This document shows positions 1 to 6,393 of a stretch of DNA of 6,501 nucleotides, in pieces. Below the pieces are notes generated by a model. That model did not search any database, was not told the origin of the DNA, and saw only the letters and a program-made list of their open reading frames with translations. The stretch is from the NCBI GenBank assembly GCA_016209995.1, contig JACQVC010000308.1, forward strand, positions 1 through 6,501. Reading direction: 5' to 3'. This DNA comes from Gemmatimonadota bacterium. Lineage in GTDB: Bacteria; Gemmatimonadota; Gemmatimonadetes; Longimicrobiales; Gaopeijiaceae. A program made the position numbers and the translations under genes. Positions within the stretch are counted from its first letter, which is position 1. Each line of letters begins with the position of its first letter.

Positions 1-134
1 AGGTCAGGCGTGTCCTGGGTAAGACCAGCGCAGGCGGCCGCCTTCTCGAGCTCCGTCTGCTGGATGGGACAAAAGCGCCCTTCTTCGCCGCCGCAGCCAA
101 CGTCCTGGTCGCGCCGGAGGAAAAAACCTTCTAG
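1..134 (+). CDS. C-terminal fragment of an unrecognised protein (5' end outside the window)
   Basis: The frame starting at base 3 is open from the window edge to a TAG at 132-134 and gives 43 residues ending in NVLVAPEEKTF. I do not recognise the family. The visible tail reads as alternating hydrophobic and charged residues (RLLELRLLDG, then an Ala-rich FFAAAANVLV), which would suit the last beta-strands of a globular domain. Support for it being real comes from the stop codon lying one base before a perfect hairpin terminator and from 32 of 43 codons ending in G or C. The opposite strand over the same bases also has an open frame without a start codon, with equal third-position bias, so strand assignment rests mainly on the stop-plus-terminator arrangement. 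It would converge on the cold-shock gene. Confidence 0.4.
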   Translation, partial: VRRVLGKTSAGGRLLELRLLDGTKAPFFAAAANVLVAPEEKTF

Positions 135-135
135 C

Positions 136-171
136 AGAAACGGCCATCCGGTTCCCCGGATGGCCGTTTCT
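136..171. terminator. Bidirectional hairpin terminator between convergent genes
   Basis: The two 16-nt arms at 136-151 and 156-171 are perfectly complementary and separated by the 4-nt loop TTCC. Because the arms begin with AGAAA and end with TTTCT, transcripts from either side leave the hairpin on a short U-rich run. On the minus strand a run of six T follows about 9 nt further on (126-121). It sits 29 nt after the cold-shock stop and one base after the stop of the plus-strand fragment, so it probably ends both transcripts. Confidence 0.8.
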
Positions 172-200
172 CCACACTCTCGCGCTGAGGCGCGACGAGC

Positions 201-410
201 TTACGAAACCACCACGACGTTCTCCGCGGCGGGCCCCTTCGGCCCCTGCACCACGTCGAACTCGACGCGAGCGCCCTCGGCCAGGGTCTTGAAGCCTGTG
301 GCCTGAATGGCGCTGTGGTGGACGAAGCAGTCCTTCTCTCCGTTCTCCGGCGTAATGAAGCCGAAGCCCTTCGAGTCGTTGAACCACTTCACGGTTCCAA
401 CGGTACGCAT
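201..410 (-). CDS. csp: Cold-shock protein, CspA family (69 aa)
   Basis: This is a complete single cold-shock domain, an OB-fold that binds single-stranded RNA and DNA and in this family melts mRNA structure in the cytoplasm. RNP1 is visible as KGFGFI (residues 14-19) and RNP2 as CFVHHSAI (28-35), where E. coli CspA has VFVHFSAI. The [10 protein letters not shown] block and the ending ENVVVV are typical, and 69 residues is the usual length. The start at 410 is chosen because it gives the canonical N-terminus [10 protein letters not shown] and has GGGAG (421-417) six bases upstream; a longer in-frame ATG at 536 would add a non-conserved extension that crosses the upstream terminator. The gene appears monocistronic, with a leader of up to about 110 nt after the upstream terminator. 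The member of the family cannot be fixed from sequence alone, and not all are cold-induced. Confidence 0.95.
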   Translation of the reverse strand: MRTVGTVKWFNDSKGFGFITPENGEKDCFVHHSAIQATGFKTLAEGARVEFDVVQGPKGPAAENVVVVS

Positions 411-416
411 ACCGTA

Positions 417-423
417 CTCCCTT
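417..423 (-). promoter_or_regulatory. Ribosome binding site of the cold-shock gene
   Basis: On the minus strand the sequence AAGGGAG lies six bases before the ATG at 410. It decides the 69-residue start over the longer in-frame ATG at 536. Confidence 0.7.
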
Positions 424-498
424 TTCTGCGGTGTCATCGGAGTCCGGTAGTTCCGTACCGATCGATCACCTGTGCAACGCGGGAAGATGCGCCCCGCA

Positions 499-510
499 AC
501 CAGCGCTGGT
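499..510. promoter_or_regulatory. Perfect 12-bp palindrome upstream of the cold-shock gene
   Basis: ACCAGCGCTGGT is a perfect dyad 89 bp upstream of the cold-shock start and 8 bp downstream (minus-strand sense) of the deacetylase terminator's T-run. It could be an operator or a small leader hairpin. I see no convincing -35/-10 pair for the cold-shock gene next to it (the best -35-like element is TTGCAC at 477-472, without a matching -10), so its function is unassigned. Confidence 0.3.
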
Positions 511-518
511 GAACAACG

Positions 519-555
519 AAAAAAGGACCGACGCAAGAAAGCGTCCAGGTCCTTT
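519..555 (-). terminator. Rho-independent terminator downstream of the deacetylase gene
   Basis: Read on the minus strand, AAAGGACC (555-548), a two-base bulge and GACGC (545-541) pair with GCGTC (534-530) and GGTCCTTT (529-522) around a 6-nt loop. The stem runs into six consecutive T (524-519). It sits about 115 nt after the deacetylase stop and before the cold-shock gene, so it separates the two minus-strand units. A transcript starting upstream could also use it as an attenuator of the cold-shock leader, but there is no evidence for that here. Confidence 0.75.
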
Positions 556-668
556 CGTCCGTAACTTCAGGCGATCATCGCCCAGTCGTCGCTCACCGCT
601 ATGAAGCGTAGCGCCACGACCTCGGCGGGTCAAGGACCGTCGCGAGGAGGGCCAAGCGGCCCGGGGCG

Positions 669-1697
669 TCAGGGAGAGGCGGACCCGCCCGCCGCAGCCC
701 GCGCCGCACCCATGCCCGCCTGCTCTCGCACGTATTCCGCCGCCGCCCGGTGCGTCGCAAACCATACTCCAGGCTTCGACCGGATGTGGTCGATGAGCTC
801 CTCGAGGACCACGATGCGCGAGCGATGGCCGATCACGTGCGGATGCATGGTCAGGAGGAACAGCGTGCGCTCCTCGTACGCCTTGTCGAACTCGTCCTTC
901 CAGACTTGCAGGACGTCCCGCGGCGACTCATAGCGAGTGCCGCGGGGGTCGAACAGCGGCGCGTCATCCTGAATCCACTCGACGGGTAACTCGACGATGC
1001 CCGTGGGCTGTCCGGCGGCCACCAGCTCGTAGGGCCGGTCGTCCGCCATCAGCGAGCTGTCGTAGAGGAAGCCCAGCTCGCGGATGATGTCGAGCGTGTA
1101 GGGGCTGAAATCCCAGGACGGCGCACGGTATCCCACCGGCCGCGCGCCGATCATCTCCGTGACCTCGTCCAGGGCGCGCCGGGTCAGCTCGCGCTCGTCG
1201 GCCTCGGCCAACGTCGAGTTCGTCTCGTGCACCCAGCCGTGGATACCGAACTCGTGGCGCCCCGACCGGCCGATCACATCGACCATCGCCGGCGTCAGCT
1301 TCAGGCTCACGGACGGGATGAAGAACGATGCCGGGATCTGATGGCGGTCCAGCAGGGCGATCACGCGCTGCAGGCCGACCCGGCCGCCATACTCGCCGCG
1401 CGACATGTCCCCCACCGTCGGCTGCCCCGTGCGCAGCGAGAGCGTCTCGTTGTCCGCGTCGAAGGAAAGCAGCACCGCCACGCGCGCACCGTTCGGCCAC
1501 TCGGTCGGCTGCAGGCTCCGGCCCGCGCGCACCTGGTTTGCCGTCTCGACGAGGCGCTCCGCGGACCACTGCCACGCCGCCTCCGCCTGAGCCCCCTGGG
1601 CGGACTCCGCATCGGTCCCGGCGCACCCCAGAAATGTCGGCGCAGAAAAGACGAAAACGGCCAGGCCACCCCGTCGCCAAAGATAACGTGCGTTCAT
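669..1697 (-). CDS. Polysaccharide deacetylase (carbohydrate esterase family 4, HpPgdA-like), predicted lipoprotein
   Basis: The 342-residue product is a NodB-fold deacetylase that would remove acetyl or similar groups from a glycan in the envelope. Visible CE4 motifs in order are SFDAD (78-82, with the catalytic and metal Asp), HGWVH (153-157, metal His pair), RAPSWDFS (191-198), DSSLM (213-217) and LTMHPHVIGH (282-291). The pattern of SFDADNE followed by MSRGEYGGRVG resembles the branch containing Helicobacter pylori PgdA (HP310), whose members do not all act on peptidoglycan, so the substrate is open. The N-terminus has basic residues, a hydrophobic stretch (11-22) and FLGC with Cys25 as probable lipidation site, an imperfect lipobox. 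The start at 1697 is preferred to the ATG at 1724 because GGAGG (1710-1706) lies 8 bases upstream of it and would otherwise be inside the coding region. The last 15 residues are Ala/Gly-rich and dispensable-looking. The gene is divergent from the iron receptor, with no sign of co-regulation; TTGACT (1806-1801) is a possible -35 but no good -10 follows. Confidence 0.9.
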   Translation of the reverse strand: MNARYLWRRGGLAVFVFSAPTFLGCAGTDAESAQGAQAEAAWQWSAERLVETANQVRAGRSLQPTEWPNGARVAVLLSFDADNETLSLRTGQPTVGDMSRGEYGGRVGLQRVIALLDRHQIPASFFIPSVSLKLTPAMVDVIGRSGRHEFGIHGWVHETNSTLAEADERELTRRALDEVTEMIGARPVGYRAPSWDFSPYTLDIIRELGFLYDSSLMADDRPYELVAAGQPTGIVELPVEWIQDDAPLFDPRGTRYESPRDVLQVWKDEFDKAYEERTLFLLTMHPHVIGHRSRIVVLEELIDHIRSKPGVWFATHRAAAEYVREQAGMGAARAAAGGSASP

Positions 1698-1705
1698 CGC
1701 AACAT

Positions 1706-1710
1706 CCTCC
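1706..1710 (-). promoter_or_regulatory. Ribosome binding site of the deacetylase gene
   Basis: GGAGG on the minus strand, 8 bases before the ATG at 1697. It decides the start in favour of 1697 over the upstream ATG at 1724, and so also the predicted lipoprotein signal. Confidence 0.75.
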
Positions 1711-1860
1711 AGGACAAAGACCACTCACCCTCAGGTGCTCGCACCGGCCACGCTGCGGCCATCGCACGGACCCCGGCGTCGCAGGATCCAGGGAAAACGC
1801 AGTCAATCTGGCGCGCCGCTCAGCCCCTGGCAAACCGCAAGCCTCGCGAGCCCGCTGCTT

Positions 1861-1953
1861 CAGCATCGCAACCTGATGTCCGCCCTGATCCTCACACCCG
1901 TGGTCGCCCTGCTGATCGACTCCGTCAGCGCGCGCCTCCGCCGCCTCGTGCTC
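1861..1953 (+). pseudogene. Possible remnant of a permease C-terminus
   Basis: Within the divergent gap, the frame containing an ATG at 1876 reads as one hydrophobic helix followed by a basic tail: SALILTPVVALLIDSVSARL then RRLVL. That is the usual look of the last helix of an ABC-transporter permease (for example of the phosphonate PhnE type). Over these 31 codons 29 end in G or C, a coding-like bias that is lost downstream once the frame enters the T-rich promoter region. No start with a ribosome binding site, no upstream permease domain and no nearby partner genes are visible, so if real it is debris of a lost gene. It could equally be chance in GC-rich DNA. Confidence 0.25.
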
Positions 1954-1993
1954 CCAGCTCGACAGCCTGGCCCCCGGTGCCGCCACTTTTTTC

Positions 1994-2022
1994 TTGACCT
2001 GTGCAGCCCCGCGCTGTATCCT
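1994..2022 (+). promoter_or_regulatory. Sigma-70-type promoter of the FecA-like receptor gene
   Basis: TTGACC (1994-1999) and TATCCT (2017-2022) are separated by exactly 17 bp and match the -35 and -10 consensus at five and four of six positions. Transcription would start near 2029, giving a leader of about 70 nt before the ATG at 2099. The rest of the 1698-1993 gap shows no other clear signals apart from the possible permease remnant. Confidence 0.75.
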
Positions 2023-2030
2023 GGTTGAAG

Positions 2031-2047
2031 TTGAGAAAGATTCTCAA
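2031..2047. promoter_or_regulatory. Fur-box-like operator at the transcription start of the receptor gene
   Basis: TTGAGAAAGATTCTCAA is a perfect 7-3-7 inverted repeat. Its core TGAGAAAGATTCTCA differs at one base from a symmetric 7-1-7 Fur-type site (TGAGAATnATTCTCA). It begins about 8 bp after the -10 element, so a bound repressor would cover the start site and block initiation. Placement in front of an iron-receptor gene fits repression by Fur when iron is plentiful. The regulator itself is not in the window. Confidence 0.75.
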
Positions 2048-2085
2048 CGTCAATCATAAGACTTGTTCTTGATACAGTTTACGAT

Positions 2086-2093
2086 GGGAGGGG
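2086..2093 (+). promoter_or_regulatory. Ribosome binding site of the FecA-like receptor gene
   Basis: GGGAGGGG ends 5 bases before the ATG at 2099 (the GGAGG core is 7 bases away). It rules out the in-frame TTG at 2063 and ATG at 2084, which have no such site in front of them. Confidence 0.8.
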
Positions 2094-2098
2094 AATCG

Positions 2099-4588
2099 AT
2101 GCCTGACAGGTGGCAAGTCACATGGGGACACGTCGGGTCCCTGACGCTGGCCGCACTGGTGTTGGCAACGGGGACGGCGACGGCGCAGCAGTCTGCGCCG
2201 GCAAACCGGGTGGAGATTCGGGGCGTGGTGACGGCGACCGAAGCGGGTGCGCCGCTGCCGGCCGTAGCCGTCCGGGCGGATGAGCTTGGGGTGGAGATGC
2301 TGACGGACGATGCGGGAGCCTTCGTGTTTCGGGGGGTATCGCCCGGCACGTACACGTTGAGGTTCTCACTGGTGGGGCGCGTTCAGCGTGAGGAACGCGT
2401 GCTTGTGGAGGCGGGAGCTGCGGCGGTCCTGAGCGTGGCCCTGGGGCCCCAGGCCATCGCGCTCTCGCCTATCCTGGTGCTGCATCGTCGCACGCGTCTG
2501 GTGGGCGACCGCGCGCTGGCGGGGGAGCTTCCCGGCTCCGCGCATTTCGTCACGCGCGAAGCCATGGAGAGCCGGAAGCTGTTGTTCGACGATGTGCACC
2601 AGGTGCTACGCGAGATTCCGGGCGTGAACATTCAGGAGGAGGAGGGGTTTGGGCTGCGAGCGAACATCGGACTGCGGGGCACGGGCTCGGAGCGCAGCGA
2701 GAAGATCACGGTGATGGAGGATGGGGTTCTCATCGCGCCCGCGCCCTACGCCGCGCCGGCCGCGTACTACTTCCCGGTGACGGGGCGGATGGAAGCCGTG
2801 GAGGTACGTAAGGGTTCGAGTCAGATCAAGTATGGTCCCCGGACCATCGGTGGCGCGCTGAACCTGGTGTCGAGCCCGGTTCCACGGGACTTGCACGTGG
2901 ACCTGGACCTGGGAGGCGGTGGACACGGAACCCGGAAGCTGCGGGCTCGCGCCGGCGATTCGTACACGCACGTGGGTTGGATGGTCGAAACCTACCAGAT
3001 CGATAGCGACGGCTTCAAGCGATTGGACAGTGGAGGTAGCACGGGTTTCCGCCTCCAGGATTACGTGGGGAAGCTTCGCCTCAGCAGCGATCCGCGGCGG
3101 CCGGGCACGTATCAGGAGATGGAGCTCAAGCTGGGCTATTATGATCAACGCTCGCACGAGACGTATCTCGGGCTGACGGAGCAGGATTTCCGCTCCAGCC
3201 CGCTACGGCGGTACGCGGGGTCGCAGAATGATGTGATGAACGCGGACCACCGGCAGGCTCAGCTTCGCTACTTTGTACAACCCTCGCAGCGATTTGATGT
3301 TACAGCCACGGTCTACCACAATGACTTCGCGCGCAACTGGTACAAGCTTCAGAGCGTGGGCGGGCGCGGGCTGAGCGACGTGCTGGAAGATCCGAACGGG
3401 TTTGCGGCGGCGATGGCCATCCTGCGCGGCGCGGACAGCCAGGACAACACGCTCGGCATCCGGGCCAACAACCGCGAGTACTACTCCCAGGGCATCCAGG
3501 CGACGGCCGGCCTGCCCTTGGGCGCGGCGCACGACCTCGAGATCGGGGTGCGATATCACCGTGACCAGGAGGACCGGTTCCAAAACGACGACGCCTATCG
3601 CATGACGAACGGGCGAATGGTGCTCACCCGAAGGGGCGCACCCGGCAGTCAAGAGAATCGGGTGAACGATGCCTCCGCGTGGGCGTTCCACGTTCAGGAC
3701 CGCGTCTCTCTCGGGGCGCTCACGCTGACGCCCGGATTGCGCTACGAGACGATGGATTTTGTGCGCACGGACTATGCGAGAAGCGACCCGACACGGAGCG
3801 CCGCGCCTACCCAGAGGGAGAACTCGGTAGACGTGTGGATCCCCGGCGTGGGAGTCAACTACGTCCTCAGTCCGTCACTGCGGCTGTTCGGAGGGATGCA
3901 TCGTGGGTTCGGCGCTCCTGGGCCCGGGGCGAACCCGGAGACGGAGACGGAGCTCAGCGTGAATTACGAGCTGGGCGCGAGCGTGCGCCACGGCCGGCTG
4001 AACGGCCAGCTCGTTGGCTTCTTCAGCGACTACGAGAACATCCTCGGTGCGGCGACGCTGGCGACGGGCACGGAGGGCACGGGTGACCTTTACAACGGCG
4101 GTGCCGTCACCGTGTGGGGACTCGAGGCTTCGGCCGAGTACGATGTGCCGGCCGCACGCGCGCGTCGCCTCGAGATCCCGATCCGCGTCGCCTATACGCT
4201 CACGGACGCGGAATTCCGCAGCTCGTTCACCAGCCAGTATGAGCCGTGGGGCACGGTGAGCGCGGGCGATGAGCTACCCTACCTCGCTCGGCACCAGCTC
4301 TACGGGACGGTGGGACTGGCACACGCATCCTGGAACGTTCGACTGGGCGCACGCTACAGCAGTGCCATGCGCACCACCGCCGGCCAGGGACCCATTTCCG
4401 CAGCCGCTGCCACGGACAGTTTCCTCGTCTTCGATCTGTCGAGCGAGTACTCACTGACGCCCTGGGGAGCGCTGCTCGTGGGGATCGAAAACCTCTCCAA
4501 CGAGCAGTACGTGGTCGCCAGGCGCCCGGCGGGCGCTCGTCCAGGGCTGCCCAGGACCATCCAGACCGGACTACGCGTGCGGTATTGA
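2099..4588 (+). CDS. fecA: TonB-dependent receptor, FecA-like (ferric citrate or related ferric chelate)
   Basis: The 829-residue outer-membrane protein would import a ferric chelate using TonB energy. Residues 1-29 form a signal peptide with likely cleavage after ATA29. Residues about 37-125 are a carboxypeptidase-regulatory-like beta-sandwich (RGVVTATEAGAPLPAVAV, then DDAGAFVFRGVSPGTYTLRF). SPILVL (123-128) is a possible TonB box. The plug spans about 141-262, with VLREIPGVNIQ, ANIGLRGTGSERSEKITVMEDG and VEVRKGSSQIKYGPRTIGGA. The rest is a 22-strand-type barrel ending in aromatic Tyr829. FecA-family signatures are the APAPYAAPAAYYFPV loop of the plug, RSHETYLGLTEQDF (351-364) followed by RRYAGSQ, and GFGAPGPGANPETE (603-616) followed by NYELG. 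Unlike E. coli FecA there is no N-terminal STN signalling domain, which agrees with direct Fur control instead of a FecIR relay. The start at 2099 follows a strong ribosome binding site. The exact chelate is inferred from family resemblance only. Confidence 0.9.
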   Translation: MPDRWQVTWGHVGSLTLAALVLATGTATAQQSAPANRVEIRGVVTATEAGAPLPAVAVRADELGVEMLTDDAGAFVFRGVSPGTYTLRFSLVGRVQREERVLVEAGAAAVLSVALGPQAIALSPILVLHRRTRLVGDRALAGELPGSAHFVTREAMESRKLLFDDVHQVLREIPGVNIQEEEGFGLRANIGLRGTGSERSEKITVMEDGVLIAPAPYAAPAAYYFPVTGRMEAVEVRKGSSQIKYGPRTIGGALNLVSSPVPRDLHVDLDLGGGGHGTRKLRARAGDSYTHVGWMVETYQIDSDGFKRLDSGGSTGFRLQDYVGKLRLSSDPRRPGTYQEMELKLGYYDQRSHETYLGLTEQDFRSSPLRRYAGSQNDVMNADHRQAQLRYFVQPSQRFDVTATVYHNDFARNWYKLQSVGGRGLSDVLEDPNGFAAAMAILRGADSQDNTLGIRANNREYYSQGIQATAGLPLGAAHDLEIGVRYHRDQEDRFQNDDAYRMTNGRMVLTRRGAPGSQENRVNDASAWAFHVQDRVSLGALTLTPGLRYETMDFVRTDYARSDPTRSAAPTQRENSVDVWIPGVGVNYVLSPSLRLFGGMHRGFGAPGPGANPETETELSVNYELGASVRHGRLNGQLVGFFSDYENILGAATLATGTEGTGDLYNGGAVTVWGLEASAEYDVPAARARRLEIPIRVAYTLTDAEFRSSFTSQYEPWGTVSAGDELPYLARHQLYGTVGLAHASWNVRLGARYSSAMRTTAGQGPISAAAATDSFLVFDLSSEYSLTPWGALLVGIENLSNEQYVVARRPAGARPGLPRTIQTGLRVRY

Positions 4589-4632
4589 GCGCCCCCAGCC
4601 GTGCTGCTCAGGGCGGGTCGAACAGGACTAAG

Positions 4633-6393
4633 CTACTTGACGGCTCTGGCGGGTCGGTCGGCACTGGACGCCGGCCGTGCCGCAGCTGCCAGCAGCGCCT
4701 GCTTGCGGACATAGTAGACGTACGTCGCGACCAGCAGCAGGAGAAACACAGCTTGAGCCAGCAGGGTCTGGGCTACCGGGAACACACCCAGCAGCAGCCG
4801 CAGCACCTCGGTGTCGGGGAACCACGACAACGGAGTCGGCGCGAACAACCCGGCTTCCTGCAAGTTGTAAAGCCCCTTCCCCAGGAAGACGAAGGCCAGG
4901 TAAAGGAGCAGTGCGTTTGTCAGGCCGAAGAACGTACGCATGGGCAGCCTCAGCCCCACCCGGATGATTCCCACACCCACCAGCAGAATCACGATGGCAC
5001 CCGGCAAGAAGCCCGCGAGCACGGCACCGGAGCCCACGTCGAAGAGTAGAGCCTGATAGAAGAGCACGGTTTCGAAGCCCTCTCGATATACGGCCGCGAA
5101 CGCCAGACCGGCCATCACCAGGGCGGAACCGGTCGACACGGCGCGATCTACCTGCCCCTTCAGGTACTCCCTCCAGCTCTGGATGTACGTCTTCTGGAAA
5201 AGCCAGTTGGACACGTAGACCAGCACGCACACCGCGAGGAGCGCCGTGACGCCCTCGATCAGCTCGCGCTGCGCACCTCCGATCGGGATCAGGGTGCGGG
5301 CCAGCACCCACGTTCCGAGGCTGGCCGCCACTCCAACACCCACCCCCTCGTAGATTCGCCGCTGGTGCCGCCCCGCCGGGTCGATGCGTGCCAGGTAGGC
5401 CAGGATCGCGGCAATGAGCAGCACGGCCTCGAGCCCCTCGCGGGCGATGATCACGAAGCTGTTGATCGCGCCGAACAGAAACGTGGAGCCGCCCATCAGA
5501 TGCGCATCCGCGAGCAGCAGCTGCCCGCGCAGCGTGTCGAACGTTCGCTCGACCTCCGCCGGCGCTGCCCTGTTCACGAGCTGGGGGCGAAGAGAAAGGT
5601 GAAACAGCCGTTCGATCCCCCCACTCAGCGCTGCCGGAAGTCGGGGCTCGATCGGCTCGAAGCGCTCGAGGTACGCGTCCTCGACGAGGCGGAGAGCAAC
5701 CGGCTGGTCTCCGCCCTGATAGGCGTCCTGCGCGGCGCCGAGCATCTCCAGGATGCCCGCGATCTCCGGAGCTCGGGCGTCGCGCTGGAGGACATCCGCC
5801 GAGGGCGTCACCAGCGTGTCTTCGGGAGTGGTTCCCGGTTGCGCGGCGGGCGGCATCATCGGAACGCCCGCAGCTTCCGCCTCCGCGATGACGCGCTGGT
5901 GCTGAGCCTCCACCGCAGCCATCGCAGCCGCCAGCCCAGCCGAATCCACCGGCGAGGCGTTCACGAGCTGCAGTAGCTCGTGAAACCGCGTTTCCGAATC
6001 TTCCACCGTCGTGGCCAGCGCTGCGTGCGTCGGCGCCACAAGGCGACCGCCCGCACCGTAGAAGATCTCGATGTACTCCTGCCGGCTGATGTACAGGTCC
6101 AGGGCGCGCGACCTGGCCGCCGGCACGTCACCGGCCTGCGCTAGCGCCACAACCTCCCGGAAGCCGCGGCTGACGTCTCCAACCCAGTCGCGCAGGCCAC
6201 CCGCAGGCTGCCCTGGCACCCCGCCGGTCGCCGCGGTCCCCGTTGCCCCGCCCGCCGCTGACCCGCGGTCCTGCGACTCCGAGGTCTCCGGCCGATCCCC
6301 ACATCCAGCCAGCACGATGGCTAGAGCGAGCGGCACCGCGACGCGGTACGGAAGCCGCGGTGCCCCACGCTCAAGCCATCGTGCTGGCGGCAT
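4633..6393 (-). CDS. FTR1-family iron permease with N-terminal extracytoplasmic domain
   Basis: The 586-residue product belongs to the FTR1/EfeU family, inner-membrane permeases for iron. The membrane part (about 301-562) has roughly seven helices and both hallmark iron motifs: REGLE (318-322) in the first helix and REGFE (437-441) in the fourth, plus FLGKGLYNLQEAG (503-515), which is conserved in the family. Residues about 62-300 form a helical extracytoplasmic domain with two similar units (about 97-172 with YISRQEYIEI, and 232-298 with YLERFEPIEP), as in long FTR1 proteins such as Bacillus YwbL and Campylobacter FtrC. The N-terminus carries a hydrophobic stretch ending LAGC (Cys31), a good lipobox, then a Gly/Ala/Thr-rich linker (42-61). 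Only 44 bp separate its stop from that of the FecA-like gene, with no clear terminator. The start is uncertain: the ATG at 6393 has no ribosome binding site and lies in the terminal palindrome, as does another in-frame ATG at 6453. Confidence 0.9.
   Translation of the reverse strand: MPPARWLERGAPRLPYRVAVPLALAIVLAGCGDRPETSESQDRGSAAGGATGTAATGGVPGQPAGGLRDWVGDVSRGFREVVALAQAGDVPAARSRALDLYISRQEYIEIFYGAGGRLVAPTHAALATTVEDSETRFHELLQLVNASPVDSAGLAAAMAAVEAQHQRVIAEAEAAGVPMMPPAAQPGTTPEDTLVTPSADVLQRDARAPEIAGILEMLGAAQDAYQGGDQPVALRLVEDAYLERFEPIEPRLPAALSGGIERLFHLSLRPQLVNRAAPAEVERTFDTLRGQLLLADAHLMGGSTFLFGAINSFVIIAREGLEAVLLIAAILAYLARIDPAGRHQRRIYEGVGVGVAASLGTWVLARTLIPIGGAQRELIEGVTALLAVCVLVYVSNWLFQKTYIQSWREYLKGQVDRAVSTGSALVMAGLAFAAVYREGFETVLFYQALLFDVGSGAVLAGFLPGAIVILLVGVGIIRVGLRLPMRTFFGLTNALLLYLAFVFLGKGLYNLQEAGLFAPTPLSWFPDTEVLRLLLGVFPVAQTLLAQAVFLLLLVATYVYYVRKQALLAAAARPASSADRPARAVK

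Noticed and set aside
1..200. Minus-strand open frame opposite the plus-strand C-terminal fragment
   Set aside because: It has no ATG, GTG or TTG start between its upstream end and the window edge and would cross the terminator hairpin, although its codon bias is no worse.
4..387. Minus-strand open frame of 127 codons overlapping the cold-shock gene
   Set aside because: It runs out of frame across the cold-shock coding sequence and through the terminator hairpin, and its product is Arg-rich without recognisable domains.
649..662. GGGCC/GGCCC hairpin just after the deacetylase stop
   Set aside because: It is a 5-bp GC stem without a T-run, expected by chance in GC-rich DNA; the real terminator is at 519-555.
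964..1986. Minus-strand frame of 340 codons overlapping most of the deacetylase gene
   Set aside because: It is a shifted frame of the deacetylase; the product is Arg/Gly-rich low complexity, while the other frame holds all CE4 motifs.
1227..1997. Plus-strand frame of 256 codons opposite the deacetylase 5' half
   Set aside because: It is antisense to a well-supported gene, and the His/Arg/Pro-rich product shows no domain or ribosome binding site.
2053..2073. Second, weaker dyad downstream of the Fur-type site
   Set aside because: Only about 7 of 10 positions are symmetric and it does not match a Fur core, so it is not called as a second operator.
4589..4632. Possible terminator in the convergent gap between receptor and permease
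   Set aside because: Only a 5-bp CGCCC/GGGCG stem with a long loop and no T-run on either strand, so it is not a convincing terminator.
4585..5049. Plus-strand frame overlapping the end of the receptor and antisense to the FTR1 permease
   Set aside because: It is Gln/His/Arg-rich and repetitive in the way of an antisense shadow; the opposite strand encodes conserved FTR1 helices.
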